This document shows, piece after piece, positions 11,474-22,444 of a stretch of 64,000 nt of DNA. The position numbers and the translations under genes are program-made. The first letter of the stretch is position 1. Each line of letters starts with the position of its first letter. This DNA is from Tolypocladium sp. Sup5 PDA-1 (taxonomy: Eukaryota; Ascomycota; Sordariomycetes; Hypocreales; Ophiocordycipitaceae). The notes below the pieces were generated by a model that saw only the letters and a program-made list of their open reading frames with translations, had not been told where the DNA came from and did no database searches. The DNA is taken from assembly GCA_000750105.3 (NCBI GenBank), contig JPHH03000032.1:186001-250000 (forward strand), written 5' to 3'.

Positions 11474-12865
11474 CTATGCCTTCGGGGCATCATCCAAAAT
11501 CTCGTCGGCGACTCGCTCCATCCGCCACTCATCGGCTTCGTTAGCAGTCTTTTGGGTTGGCTGCTTGGGCACAACGCGCTTCGTCGAACCGTCGTGGTAA
11601 ATGTGGGACAGGCCCTTGCTCTCCTTTGCAATGACCTGTGCCTCTGGGTGTGTTTCCCGTAGCTGCAACACGACCTTTCCGCTGGGGTCAATGCTGGCGG
11701 TCTGTGGCTCGACGTAAGCCTTGGCGCCACCGAAGGTTGTCGTGTCCAGGTGCATGATGCCGTTCAGCATCGTCTTGTTGGCCGCGGTTCGTCCTCGTCC
11801 GTGCCTAGTGTTGAACTCGTTGTCGCCAGGAGGTGCATCCGCAACGAAACCGCCGACACCAAGCTTGGCGGGTGACGGACCGACCCTGGGGTACACCACT
11901 CGGGCCAATGCCGGTGTGCGCTTCGCTTGGGGTCCGTAGACGGGGTGGTTCTCCATGAAAGAGTTTGTCCGCAGATAGCTGATACCTGCAGAGGGGTGAC
12001 TTGGCGGGGGTCCGGACTTGCCATACGGGCTTTCCGGGGCGGCGTTGTCCTGCCTCGACCAGAATGACTGGATGAATCCGACGGGTTGGCCCAGCGGGGC
12101 CAGATCCAGGAACTTGGAGACGAGCGAGTATAGAGTGACGCGGTCGTTCCGCAGTGATCGCAAGTAGTCTGTGAACTGCTCCTCTGTGATACCCCTAGCC
12201 TCCGTCTTTCCGGGCGCCGGCTTCCCCTGTTCCAGAGCAAGGTTGTTCTGGCGTGTCGTGATGTCCTCGGCGAGCTTTTCCTTGAGCAGCGTCCGGAACT
12301 GGGCGCGCTTCGGCCGCACTTTCTTATCGATGTATTCGATAAAGTCTCCCTCTGTCATCCTGGCCAGCCACGGGCCCTGGAACTTCCACCGCCGGTCATC
12401 TCCTCGGCCGCGGTGAAAGTCAGTAAAGTCCATGTCCTCTTCGAACACCGACTTGAACCACAGGTCGGACCTTGAAGACGAGTTCTTGCGATCGCTGTTT
12501 CGTGGAACGGAGAGGGCAACCCGCAGCTCCTGGAACTTCTCCAGCGACAGGGAGTGGTCGGCGGCAGACGCGAAGTCGGTCACGTTCTCGACCGAGTCGA
12601 CTTGCTTGATGCGAATCAGGGGCGTCGACGTGGCCATGGTGGATTTGAGAGGGAACGGGCGCTTGTATCCCCAATCGCCCTTTTCGCGCGACGACAGAGG
12701 TGATGTGATTGACTGATGCTGGGGGTATTGTCTCGTCATCGTGTTGGACTTGTGATCGCCGATATGGAGGTTCGTCGACTGCGGCTCGGGAAGGGGCTTG
12801 GGGATAGAGAACATCCGCGACGTCCTCAGCAAAGCCCCTCCGGGGGATATGGCGCGGCCCCCCAT
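11474..12865 (-). CDS. MRP51: Mitochondrial 37S ribosomal protein MRP51 (bS1m)
   Basis: A single exon of 463 aa. The N-terminus (SPGGALLRTSRMFSIPKPLP), the TSPLSSREKGDWGYKRPFPL segment, and IRIKQVDSVENVTDFASA followed by FQELRVAL match the fungal MRP51/bS1m family, a small-subunit mitoribosomal protein near the mRNA exit channel. The middle (RRWKFQGPWLARMTEGDF, then VRPKRAQFRTLLKEKL) is also typical. Family members support initiation on mitochondrial mRNAs; this is family knowledge. The basic, serine-rich N-terminus fits mitochondrial import. The length matches filamentous-fungal orthologues and exceeds the yeast protein. It is divergent from the queuine transferase gene with about 350 bp between starts. 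Confidence 0.8.
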   Translation of the reverse strand: MGGRAISPGGALLRTSRMFSIPKPLPEPQSTNLHIGDHKSNTMTRQYPQHQSITSPLSSREKGDWGYKRPFPLKSTMATSTPLIRIKQVDSVENVTDFASAADHSLSLEKFQELRVALSVPRNSDRKNSSSRSDLWFKSVFEEDMDFTDFHRGRGDDRRWKFQGPWLARMTEGDFIEYIDKKVRPKRAQFRTLLKEKLAEDITTRQNNLALEQGKPAPGKTEARGITEEQFTDYLRSLRNDRVTLYSLVSKFLDLAPLGQPVGFIQSFWSRQDNAAPESPYGKSGPPPSHPSAGISYLRTNSFMENHPVYGPQAKRTPALARVVYPRVGPSPAKLGVGGFVADAPPGDNEFNTRHGRGRTAANKTMLNGIMHLDTTTFGGAKAYVEPQTASIDPSGKVVLQLRETHPEAQVIAKESKGLSHIYHDGSTKRVVPKQPTQKTANEADEWRMERVADEILDDAPKA

Positions 12866-13221
12866 TGTGAGTGTTGGAGGTGTCGGGGAGGCTCAATGCC
12901 TAGTGGTGTTGTGTCGTTGGCCAGCAAGATGCTCCTTGCTTCGTCGCTGGGAGCAAATTTCGCTGGAGTCGAGCGGCAGCTTTGAGAGCTCAGGATCAGC
13001 CGGGGATGAGCCGGGCTGACCACCGCTCCTGCTGGGGAATCAGGTGCAGGCCCACTGAAACTTGCAGCTTTCCAGGCACACGACCCTCTGCTAATTGGAG
13101 GCTCACCTAACCTAGACCTCAGGTTAAGAGGCAGACTCAATCTCACGAGACCACATTCGGTGTGAGAAAAGCCTCTATTTCGTGAGAGTTGGGCGATCAG
13201 AGAATGCTGGGCGTCAGGAAA

Positions 13222-14545
13222 ATGGCTTCCAACATCCTGTCATCTCCAGCTCTCACCTTTGAGCTTGTGGCTCGCTGTTCCGTGAGTCTGCTGGCTCTCG
13301 ACTCATTGTGATGTGTTCTGACATTTCCAGACCACCAGAGCTCGCGCCTCCAACCTCACCCTCCCCCATGGCCCAGTTCAGCTGCCCATGTTCATGCCTG
13401 TGGCCACTCAGGCGTCTCTAAAGGGCATAACTCCACAGCAGCTTGAAGAGACGGGTTGTCGGTTATGCCTAAACAACACATATCACCTTGGGCTCATGCC
13501 GGGTCAAGAGGTCCTCGACGCCGTTGGGGGAGCACACAAGCTTCAAGGGTGGAATCACAACATACTCACAGATAGCGGAGGGTACGTTAAGTGGCCTTGG
13601 TGTGTGCAAAAGTTGAAGCTGACAGCTTGCAGCTTTCAGATGGTCAGTCTGCTCAAGCTGGCCAAGATCACCGAGGAGGGCGTGCGGTTCCTGAGCCCGC
13701 ACGACGGCTCTCCCATGCTGCTCACTCCCGAACACTCCATATCTCTTCAAAACACTATCGGCAGCGACATCATCATGCAGCTCGACGATGTCCTGGTCAC
13801 CACATCGCCAGACAAGGAGCGCATGCGCGAGGCAATGGAGCGGAGTGTGCGGTGGCTGGACAGATGCATCGCCGCGCACAAGAACCCAGACAGCCAAAAC
13901 CTGTTCTGCATCATTCAGGGCGGCTTAGACCTGGAAATGCGGCGAGAGTGCGCCGAGGAGATGCTGGCCCGAAACACGCCTGGCATCGCCATTGGAGGAC
14001 TCAGTGGAGGAGAGGCAAAGGTCGACTACTGCCGCGTCGTCGCGACGTGTACGGCTCTGCTGCCGGACCTGAAACCGCGGTATGTCATGGGCATCGGCTA
14101 CCCTGAAGATCTGGTTGTCAGTGTCGCCCTGGGCGCCGACATGTTTGACTGCGTCTGGCCGACGAGAACAGCCAGGTTCGGCAACGCAGTCACGAAGCAG
14201 GGGGTCCTGAATATCCGAAACCGCAAGTACGCAAACGACTTTGGGCCTATTGAGCCGGGCTGCGGATGCATGTGCTGCAGGACAGGAGACGGGGGGATGG
14301 GCATCACTCGCGCGTTTGTCAATCACAACGCCTCCAAGGAGACCGTCGCAGCACACCTCTTGACGATTCACAACGTGTGGTACCAACTCAACCTGATGCG
14401 GGAGGTACGGCAGTCCATCATCGAGGATAGGTTCCCAGCATACATCAGGGAATTCTTCGCGGGCCTGTATGCCAGCAAAACGGAATATCCAGACTGGGCC
14501 GTGGAGGCTCTGAGAGTTGTCGGTGTAGATTTAATGTCAGAATAG
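13222..14545 (+). CDS. QTRT1: Queuine tRNA-ribosyltransferase catalytic subunit (QTRT1/TGT)
   Basis: Three exons, 13222-13281, 13331-13581 and 13633-14545, give 407 aa. Intron 1 (49 bp) has a GTGAGT donor and a TTTCCAG acceptor. Intron 2 (51 bp) has a GTACGT donor, a CTGAC branch and a TTGCAG acceptor, and it is frame-neutral if retained. The protein is a TIM-barrel transglycosylase that swaps guanine 34 for queuine in GUN-anticodon tRNAs. D101 lies in TDSGGFQ and D276 in MFDCVWPTR, the two catalytic aspartates. C314, C316, C319 and H350 (CGCMCC, LLTIHN) form the zinc site. An in-frame ATG at 13204 would add six residues; 13222 was preferred for its AAAATGG context. Yeast lacks this enzyme, so its presence implies queuine salvage. 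Confidence 0.92.
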
Positions 14546-14727
14546 AAGGGAATAGACGCAGCCTGGTCAAGCTATGGGTATTACTGCTCGTGTCACATTA
14601 AGTCCTCGCTAGAAACTATATACGTCTCGCTGATATGTATGCTATCATGCCAAACTCCGGGAAATGTTCTCTGTATCTGCTCTTTGACCTGCACGAACTG
14701 GAATTTGAGGTCCACATCGGCACCGTC

Positions 14728-15870
14728 TCAGAATGCGGCAGCAATGGCGGCGGCGGCGACGAGGCCTGCGGCAGACCCGACGCGCAGGTTCGAGGCACCC
14801 CCGGTCGAAGTAGGGCTAGCCTTGGTGGTAGTCGGCGTGGTCTGGCCGCCGGTGTTACTCGTAATAGTCGAGTCGGTGTTGCCGGTCGTTTGCGCGTCGG
14901 TCGATGTTGCTGTGGCCTCGGACGATCCCAATGTCGAGCTCGCAACGCATGCATTGCTAAAGTTCTTGCAGAAACCGGCAAACGTCTTGGCAACTGCAAC
15001 GTGTCAGATCAATTCGGTAGCTACAAAGGACTCTGGGATACAAACCGTCATAGATGGACGCGCCCCCGCTGGTCGAGGCGGCCCAGTCGCGACACGTTTG
15101 GGCGTACTTGTCCAGTTCGTCTGTCCAGGTCGCCTGTCCTTGAGCGGTGACGCAGCTGTCTTTGCGTTAGATAAACCCCTGGGCAGTATCTGTCTTGTTC
15201 AACGCCTACCAGTAGCAAGGAGCCTGTAGACCGTAGGGTTGGTCCTTGAACCCCGGGACGTTTCTCGAGCAGGACAGGTACAAGCCGTACATGGAGCTGC
15301 AAGCGGGGGCGGCGGACCCGAGGCCCGCGATAGATGTGACGCCCGACGGAAGCGACCCGGAGGAGGCGCCGGCGCTAGAAGAAGCTGGAGCTCCGGTTGC
15401 CGACCTAACTGTAGCCGTGATGCTCGTGGGACTTGCGGCAGCGCTGCCAGAACACGCGACCTTGTTCAGGTTGCAGAGGGAGTACAGGTTGCCGTACGCT
15501 GCCGGACAGTCAGACGCCAATTCTGTCACACTCTCACACAAGAGCACAAACCAGAGTATTGAGCCGAGAGCGTCGACGCCTCCTGCGTCAAATAGCTTGA
15601 ACAGGTGGAGTAGGCTCCGGCAATGAGAGAACCGCTATTACAGCATGCACACTGGGCGAGCACCGATGGAGCCGCGGTCGTCAGACCATCCACGCCGCCG
15701 ACCTGGCTCGCGCAGCCTTGGAGCTTCTGGTTGATGGCTGAGCAGATCTTGTATCCCTGATCCGTCGGGTTCATGGCGGCAACAATGGCGGCGTTGTCGA
15801 TGACGGGGAGCGTGATGTGCTGGGCCACGGCTCCGCCGGCGAGGGCCTGGAGGAGCAGGAGGTTCTTCAT
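14728..15870 (-). CDS. Cysteine-rich GPI-anchored cell-surface protein
   Basis: The proposed four exons are 15870-15552, 15498-15210, 15155-15046 and 14993-14728, giving 327 aa. The introns are 53, 54 and 52 bp. The N-terminal 16 residues (MKNLLLLQALAGGAVA) are a signal peptide. Several Cys-rich segments follow (CACCNSGS, CSSYLTQEAS, NLYSLCNLNKVAC, CSSMYGLYLSCSRNVPGF, CVTAQGQATWTDELDKYAQTC), separated by Ser/Thr/Ala linkers. The C-terminus is Thr-rich and ends in a hydrophobic tail (LVAAAAIAAAF) expected of a GPI signal. The second intron is the least certain junction: GTAGGC to AAGACAG was chosen because it keeps the frame and yields a CYCCV motif. The mature protein should sit in the outer membrane or cell wall. 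No enzyme family is recognised. Confidence 0.72.
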
Positions 15871-17496
15871 CTCGAATTCGAATTCGCTCTAGGTAGAACG
15901 ACGGCAGCAAGTATGGATGGATTTGTCCCAAGACGTCTTCGGGCAGACATCATCAGCCGGGCGGCGCGAGGCGGGGGCAGGCTGGCAATTTATTGCTTCC
16001 TGTTTCCTCAGCTGGTTCAGGCTTGGCCGCCTGCCCACTGGCCGGGTATTGCAGCCGGGCAATGGTATTTCAAGGCGACAAGGGTTGGGAAATGCAGCCA
16101 GCCAGCCGATGGTCCGTATAAGGCACAGTTGGCCAATCCCCTAGTGCGTGCGGCTGAGCCGACTGGAGCTTGGTGAACCGGCGACCCTGGCGCCCAGCCT
16201 TATTATTGCCGTGTGGCGAAGCGCCAGCATGCCTTGGGATGAATCTGTAGATCCGAGATGGCCCTCTATGAGCGGTGTGGTTTTCTTTTTAAACTGGATA
16301 TAACTTATAAGTTTCCAGATGAGTCCAGAGTTGTGCTTCGTAGAGCCATCCGGCAGTGTGTGGAGCATCGCGAATATCGTAGCCGAGCGGTTGCGGAAAC
16401 GTGGTTCCAAGCCTACCAAGGTTCATCTCAACGGAGGCCTGACGGGTCCAGCTACTGCCAGCGTGAGCGGAACGGGAGCTTCGGGTGGTAACAGCGCATG
16501 CATGGTTGGTCTGGTCCCGTGGCTGAGAGAGAGCAAGGGGATCGGGCGTGTGTCGTGACCCATGCACAGGCGGCGCTATCGGCTTGGCTGCTTGGAGGTG
16601 GGCTCTGGGGCGAATGCGGTGCTGTTTCCGCTGTGTTTGCCTCAAGCCAGTGAAGTTTGAGACCAGCGGAGCGGAAACGGCGGCAGAGAAGGCGACGAGA
16701 AAGTGTTTCTCCGCAGAGCCTCATGCGTCGCTGGCGGTGGAGGCCCTTGCGGGTTGTTGCAGCCAACGGATGGAGTATTAACAGCCAGCGGAGACCAAAT
16801 GCATAAGGTATGGACTCAATCGCGTTGGCCAAACGGGCCAGACAAAAGTGGAATGCACACTCCAGCAGATGTAGCTGGTAGTGGCGTACGGTACGGAGTA
16901 TAGGCGTGGATTTCTGAATGTGACAGGACTCGGTTTATAACCCACCTATCCTGCCCAAACGTCATTTCCCACTTCTCTTGATAGAGTTGTTGGCCGTTCC
17001 AAGCGACCGTTTTCTGAGTTGAAGGAGTGATGGCAACGGTCTGTTCCTCCTCGGTGTTTGACGGTTAGACCCCTGCTCCATGCTCCCTCCCGTTGTATAC
17101 ATAAGCAGGTCAACAACAGATGCGAACACGCCTCGCCCAAACAATGCGCATTTCAACGTACGTAGCATCAGCTGGGCCATGGACACAATAACAATTCGAT
17201 CTGTTGCGCCCGTCCCCTTGTTGATCGATGCGCGCATCTAGGTACCACGTACCTATCACGTGATAGCGTACCAGCGCGCGACTGCGGGACGCGATCCAGG
17301 AGACCCTTATTATCGACGGCGCAATTACCTGGCACGGGGCAACAATAAAAACAACACCAACACCACATCTGCTGCCAACCCCAACGCAACAAGGCTCTGG
17401 CGCAAGCGGACCTGCAGCACTGCCTCCCGAGAGTCGCAGACTTTGCCGCTCTCTATAATTCGGCGTCTGTCTCATGAATCTGCACGCCGCCTCCCA
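15871..17496. other. Divergent intergenic region upstream of the GPI protein and HOS3 genes
   Basis: About 1.6 kb with no supported ORF. Short frames on both strands are Arg/Ser/His-rich shadows. The HOS3 frame stays open upstream to 17260, so part of this may be 5' UTR or extra N-terminus. A small direct repeat of GAATTC lies at 15871-15885, just before the GPI gene start. Confidence 0.5.
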
Positions 17497-20400
17497 ATGC
17501 CGTCACCCTCCCGAGCGTCGGTGCCGTCGCGGCGCCAGTCAGCAGCGAACATGGCCAACGACGACGATAATGGCCTGACGCAGTCACTTAGCCAGCTGTC
17601 TCTGACGGCCCAGCCCGCGCCTAACAAATCTCCACGCTTGAAAGCCGCGTCGACTCCCCTGCAGCCGCCGCCCCGCCGCTCCTCGACGTCGACGTCGCCC
17701 CGCCCTCGACTTCCATCTCGAAGCCCGTCGAATGGACGCGACTCTCGCGCGTCCCGCGCGGGTACGCCGCCGCTTCTTCACAAGGCATCGATGAATTCTC
17801 TGCACTCGGGGAATGGTGCTGGATCTACGCGACCCGTGTCTCGGCGGTCGAGCTCCGCGCAAGTGCTGTCCCCGACGACCAAGAACGCGCCTTTTGGCAT
17901 GCCGCCGCAAGAGGAAGAGAAACCGCCCGTCACCGCGAACTCGGTCGCCAACAACTATCTGCAGATGGAGCTCGAAGCCCACCATGGCCAAGTATCTACG
18001 CTGCCGACTGAGACGATTGTCATCCTCAACGATGCAGTCTACGGCCATAAATTCTCTCGCCCAAGGACTTCGCGGAGCGCGCTGAGTACGATTGTGGAGC
18101 GCCCCGAGAGAATCAAAGCGAGTGTATTGGGAATATCTGCGGCGTACGTGCGGCTGGGTGGACGCCATAGCGAGGGCATGCTCCCTATTTATCCGAAGAG
18201 AGACGTCCACGCGTTGCCAAGCATCCCTTTTCGCATCCACAAAACGACCAGGAGGCTGCCATTGACATCTCAAGCCGTCACCAACGTGCATGGGACAAAA
18301 TGGATGGACGAGCTGAAGCTTATGTGCGATTCAGCCGAGTCCAAGCTGGCCATGGGCGGAAAGGAGCTTCAGAGGCCTGTGATGAGCAGAGGCCCGGATG
18401 ATGGCCCGCCACAAAGGCTCCACGAAGGTGACCTTTACCTGTGCTCCGAGTCGCTGGCGGCCATGGAAGGTGCTTTAGGCGCGGTCTGTGAAGCCGTGGA
18501 CACTGTCTTCACCACAGGGCATCGACGAGCCTTTGTTGGCGTGAGACCACCAGGACATCACTGCTCGGCATCGTACCCCTCCGGATTCTGCTGGGTTAAC
18601 AACGTCCACGTTGGAATCATGCACGCGGCTCTCGCCCACGGCCTCACGCACGCGGCCATAATCGACTTTGACCTGCACCACGGAGATGGCTCTCAAGCAA
18701 TCACATGGCAGCACAACACTCGAGCTGCAACTGCTCCCAAAAACGCCTCCGCTTGGAAGAAGACGTCGATTGGCTACTTCAGCTTACACGACATTAATTC
18801 CTATCCTTGCGAGATGGGCGACGAGGAAAAGGTTAAAAATGCGAGTCTCTGTATCGATAACGCGCACGGCCAGACTGTCTGGAATGTCCACCTCCAATCA
18901 TGGAAGACTGAGCAGGACTTTTGGCAACTTTATGAGTCCAAGTACACTGTTCTTCTGGAGAAGACGCGGAACTATCTCAAGAACCAAGCTGAGCGGCTGA
19001 GAGCTCTGAACCAACCCCCTAAAGCTGCAATTTTCTTCTCGGCTGGCTTCGATGCGAGCGAATGGGAGAGCGCAGGGATGCAGCGCCACCAGGTCAATGT
19101 CCCGACCGAGTTCTACGCCAGACTTAGTCAGGATGTTGTCAAGCTTGCTGCTGAAGAGGGCTTGCATGTCGACGGTCGCGTCATCAGCGTTTTAGAAGGT
19201 GGCTATAGCGACAGGGCCTTGTGCTCGGGCGTCTTCAGTCATCTCAGTGGGCTCGTGGGCAACCAGACGCTAGAAGCCCATCAGCAGGAGTCCAACGGAC
19301 TCGCCTTCGAAATGGGCCAAAGAATCGGTCTCGGCGCCGCCGACACTGGAGCTGGCAAGGACCGCTCTTTATCGTCGACCCATCAGTATGATCCCTCGTG
19401 GTGGGCAAGCACCGAACTGGACAAGTTGGAACACCCATCCGGGCCGCCTTCGCCCCCCAGGAAGCCGCGTACTTCGACGCCGCCAACGTACTCTTCGCCC
19501 ACGCAGGCATCGACGGCTAAAGTTGCTGACCCCATCAAAATGAGACGCAGCCTATCCGGGCTCTCAACTGCAAAGGTGATCGAGCGGCCGCCTTCTCCTC
19601 CGCCGCCCGAAGTCCCCTGGGTGGTGGCAGCCCACGAGCTGTCTCAGCTCCTCATCCCGACGGGACGGCAGACCGACAGCTGCAAGCCGGAAGACCTTAA
19701 TGCGGAAGCAACCAAGGCACGGCGAGATCGTCAGTCAAGTCTTATGGGTCTCCCGCCTCCACCGCCCGAACCATCCAGTCGGCCTACGTCAAGGATGGCC
19801 CTCCGCGAGCGACGGGCAAGGGCTATTGGTCCAATTGACGAAGAGACCATCGACCAGATGTCAAAGGCCCGACGGAAGACAGTTGTAACGCCGGTCGCGT
19901 CGCCAGAAAGGGTAAGCTCACAGCCACTCGCGTGGAAGAAGACAGCAGCAGCTAACACAAGCAATCGCCAGCCTTCAACACGGAGTACTCCCTCGCGTCC
20001 CAATGGGTCGCAGTCGGCGAGGAGGACCAGCCGACGCCTTAGCGGAGCATCGACTGCCCTCAGTCCGGCAAAGGAGGAACCGCCTCCGGCTGGGAGTGAC
20101 AGCGGGGTCAGTCGGACTACTTCATCGACGAGCTCTAGGACTCAAAGCGGTGGCAAGCTGGCAGTGAAAAAGGTTCGAGCGACGGGTGTCACTCGCAAGG
20201 ACGCTGCACCTAGGCCTCCTCGGAGCAGTCCTAGGAAGGCTTCTACTCCGGCAAGCACCAGGCCGACCGCTGCCACCGCTCAGGCTCCCAGGCCATCCAC
20301 GGCGCCAGGTGCGGCATCGGACGGTACGGCATCGGACGATGCGGCAAAGGCCATGGATAACATCACGACGGGTATGAAGAAGATCAGGATCAACTTGATT

Positions 20401-21066
20401 ACACAAGCCCAAAAGGAGGCAAGAGAAAGAGCTCGACTCGAAGCCAAGAAAGCCACGTCGAAGGCTGGTGGGAGCCAACCAGGTGGCGCACCCCCGATTC
20501 AGGGGCCCTTGACTACACCAACTATCGAAACACCTGGACTTCCTCCACTCTTCGCTACGACGGTTGCAGAATCTCCTGCACAAGCTGTGACCCAAGCTCT
20601 GCCTTTCCCGCCTCTCGCGGCGTCGTCGTCAAGTGGACTACGAACTCCCGTCGAGGAAACATCTCCATCCGCCATGGCCACGCCCGATCCTCGCCAGCTT
20701 GCTCTACCCGAGAGCCCCCCCGCCGTGCCTCATGTCGCGGTGCAGCCAGCCAGTGATGGGGGCCAGTTTTTCATTCCGTACCAGCCCGAGGGACCGACAC
20801 CTGTCCCAGTCTCTCAACAGGAGCCGTTGCAGTGGCTGCCTCCGAATGTGCCCACATCCTCTGCCAATACACCCGTGGCGACGCCCAGTCCTGCGAAGAA
20901 GCAGAACAGATTGTTCCACTACACCTCTGGAATTCCGTTTGCGCCGCGACCACAAGGCAATGCACCCAAGCCGGAGCTGGATGCTCCAGCAAGTGCGGCT
21001 CAGGGCAAGACGGATGACCAAAAACTGAGCTCGGTGTGGGATATACCCGAAACGCCCCAGAAATAG
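17497..21066 (+). CDS. HOS3: HOS3-like class II histone deacetylase
   Basis: The frame is open for 1189 aa from the ATG at 17497; other in-frame ATGs lie at 17260 and 17551. The N-terminal 160 residues are Ser/Arg/Pro-rich. The deacetylase domain spans about residues 165-600. It includes ERPERIKA, H354-H355 in RPPGHHCSASYPSGFCWVNN, and I389-G398 (IDFDLHHGDG) with zinc and proton-relay residues, then FFSAGFDASEWE and ISVLEGGYSD. This matches the fungal HOS3 subfamily, which deacetylates histones and, in yeast, localises at the bud neck. The long C-terminal half is basic, Ser/Pro-rich and disordered. A likely 60-bp intron at 19912-19971 (GTAAGC donor, CTAAC branch, CAG acceptor) is frame-neutral; splicing would give 1169 aa. 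Assignment is secure; start and intron are less so. Confidence 0.9.
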   Translation: MPSPSRASVPSRRQSAANMANDDDNGLTQSLSQLSLTAQPAPNKSPRLKAASTPLQPPPRRSSTSTSPRPRLPSRSPSNGRDSRASRAGTPPLLHKASMNSLHSGNGAGSTRPVSRRSSSAQVLSPTTKNAPFGMPPQEEEKPPVTANSVANNYLQMELEAHHGQVSTLPTETIVILNDAVYGHKFSRPRTSRSALSTIVERPERIKASVLGISAAYVRLGGRHSEGMLPIYPKRDVHALPSIPFRIHKTTRRLPLTSQAVTNVHGTKWMDELKLMCDSAESKLAMGGKELQRPVMSRGPDDGPPQRLHEGDLYLCSESLAAMEGALGAVCEAVDTVFTTGHRRAFVGVRPPGHHCSASYPSGFCWVNNVHVGIMHAALAHGLTHAAIIDFDLHHGDGSQAITWQHNTRAATAPKNASAWKKTSIGYFSLHDINSYPCEMGDEEKVKNASLCIDNAHGQTVWNVHLQSWKTEQDFWQLYESKYTVLLEKTRNYLKNQAERLRALNQPPKAAIFFSAGFDASEWESAGMQRHQVNVPTEFYARLSQDVVKLAAEEGLHVDGRVISVLEGGYSDRALCSGVFSHLSGLVGNQTLEAHQQESNGLAFEMGQRIGLGAADTGAGKDRSLSSTHQYDPSWWASTELDKLEHPSGPPSPPRKPRTSTPPTYSSPTQASTAKVADPIKMRRSLSGLSTAKVIERPPSPPPPEVPWVVAAHELSQLLIPTGRQTDSCKPEDLNAEATKARRDRQSSLMGLPPPPPEPSSRPTSRMALRERRARAIGPIDEETIDQMSKARRKTVVTPVASPERVSSQPLAWKKTAAANTSNRQPSTRSTPSRPNGSQSARRTSRRLSGASTALSPAKEEPPPAGSDSGVSRTTSSTSSRTQSGGKLAVKKVRATGVTRKDAAPRPPRSSPRKASTPASTRPTAATAQAPRPSTAPGAASDGTASDDAAKAMDNITTGMKKIRINLITQAQKEARERARLEAKKATSKAGGSQPGGAPPIQGPLTTPTIETPGLPPLFATTVAESPAQAVTQALPFPPLAASSSSGLRTPVEETSPSAMATPDPRQLALPESPPAVPHVAVQPASDGGQFFIPYQPEGPTPVPVSQQEPLQWLPPNVPTSSANTPVATPSPAKKQNRLFHYTSGIPFAPRPQGNAPKPELDAPASAAQGKTDDQKLSSVWDIPETPQK

Positions 21067-21345
21067 ACTTGATCTCAGCAATGAGGAGAAAATACGAAAG
21101 GGAGTTGTGATTTCAACGGCGTTTGGGGATACGACAGCACCCATGTATATTTTTTTGGACTCGCGCTTGGGTTTTATTTGCTCTCGTCTCTATGGTGGAG
21201 TACAGTTTTGCTCTTTCTGGATGGCTTTGCTGTATGATACCCATTGTCATTGACCCTTGTTGAAACTGTATAATGTCTAAGCTATGTCTCTTTCCCAAAG
21301 ATTCCCAATGTCTCGCGATATAATGTGTTGACGAATTGAAGTATA

Positions 21346-22444
21346 TTAGTTGAAGCACTCCCGGAACTCCCGCAGAGGCACACTCGCGTCTTCCAGCGCA
21401 GCCTTTGTCGAGGTTTTGACTCCTGGGTGCGGCTGTCGCCGAAAGGTCCAAACGTGCTCGACGCCCAGGCTCTCGAGATACGTGATTCCGCGAGCGTAGT
21501 TGGTGGCAATGTGGCCGATGCCGTGGCTGTCGTCGGACATGGTGAACTTGCCTCCCATCTTGAGCCATTCCTGGACGGTGTTAGCAGATACGTTCGCATC
21601 GCCTGTGTTATGATGGGCGTACTCACTTCTGCAATGACTCGGCACGGATAAGGCTCATCCAGGCCCTTCCTCAGCGCTGCGGTGTTGCACTCGAGCCAAC
21701 CACCCTGCTCAGCCACCAGCTCAAGATTCCGCTTCACCTTCCCCCACACGCCCTTCCACTCCCTGACGTCCCGGCCGGGCTTCTCGCTCAGCAAGCGGAC
21801 GAGGTCAAAGTGCCCTACGATGCGCGGCCTGAGCGCCGTGAGCATCGCGTACTGCAGGTCGTAGTAGTCCTCGTAGAGGCGCTCCTCCGAGCCGCCGGCG
21901 GCCGCGACGGCGGACGCGTACGTCGCGGCGTTGTAGTCGATGGGCAGGCTGTGGACGTGGTGCACCGAGCCGATGAAGTAGTCGACGCAGGGGGGCGTGG
22001 CGAGGGCGTGGACGAGGGGGCCGAAGTCGGGGCGGATGAATTCGGCTTCGAAGCCGATGATGATGTGGATGGCTGGGGCGTATTTTTCTTGTAGGCGCTG
22101 GGCTTCCACGAGGTAGGCCTCGTGACGGGGGATGAGAACTTCTAGATTGCCCTTTGGGTCGTCCATCTGTTGAAAGTGTTAAACCCCGTATACATGAAGA
22201 TGAGGTAAGATGTGGTAGTGAGTCAAGTTCCGGTTTCCTACCCTGAACTGGGATCGTCTCCGTCTTGACTGGCAACACTCACCTCTTCCGGGTACAGGTC
22301 CTGCTCGTGGTACCGAGGCATATGCTCGGTAAGACCGATGGTCTTGAAACCAACGGATATCGCATGGCGGATGATGTCCTCGAGCTGGTCGACCGCGTGC
22401 CCAGGGCAGAACTGCCCCGAGTGGGAGTGCATCGTGAAGGCCAT
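21346..22444 (-). CDS. HIS2: Histidinol-phosphatase, PHP family (HIS2-like)
   Basis: Three exons, 22444-22283, 22166-21627 and 21570-21346, give 308 aa. Introns are 116 and 56 bp, both with GTGAGT donors; the second has a GCTAAC branch. The protein starts MAFTMHSHSGQFCPGHAVDQ, the canonical N-terminus with the first metal-binding His pair of the PHP fold (H6, H8). GLTEHMPRY, GFEAEFI, FIGSVHHVHSLPIDY, IVGHFDLVRL and FTMSDDSHGIGHIA supply the remaining metal ligands. The enzyme converts L-histidinol phosphate to L-histidinol in histidine biosynthesis. The ATG at 22444 was chosen over the upstream frame (to 22624) because the family begins here; upstream sequence is likely 5' UTR. It converges with HOS3, 279 bp away. 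Confidence 0.92.
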
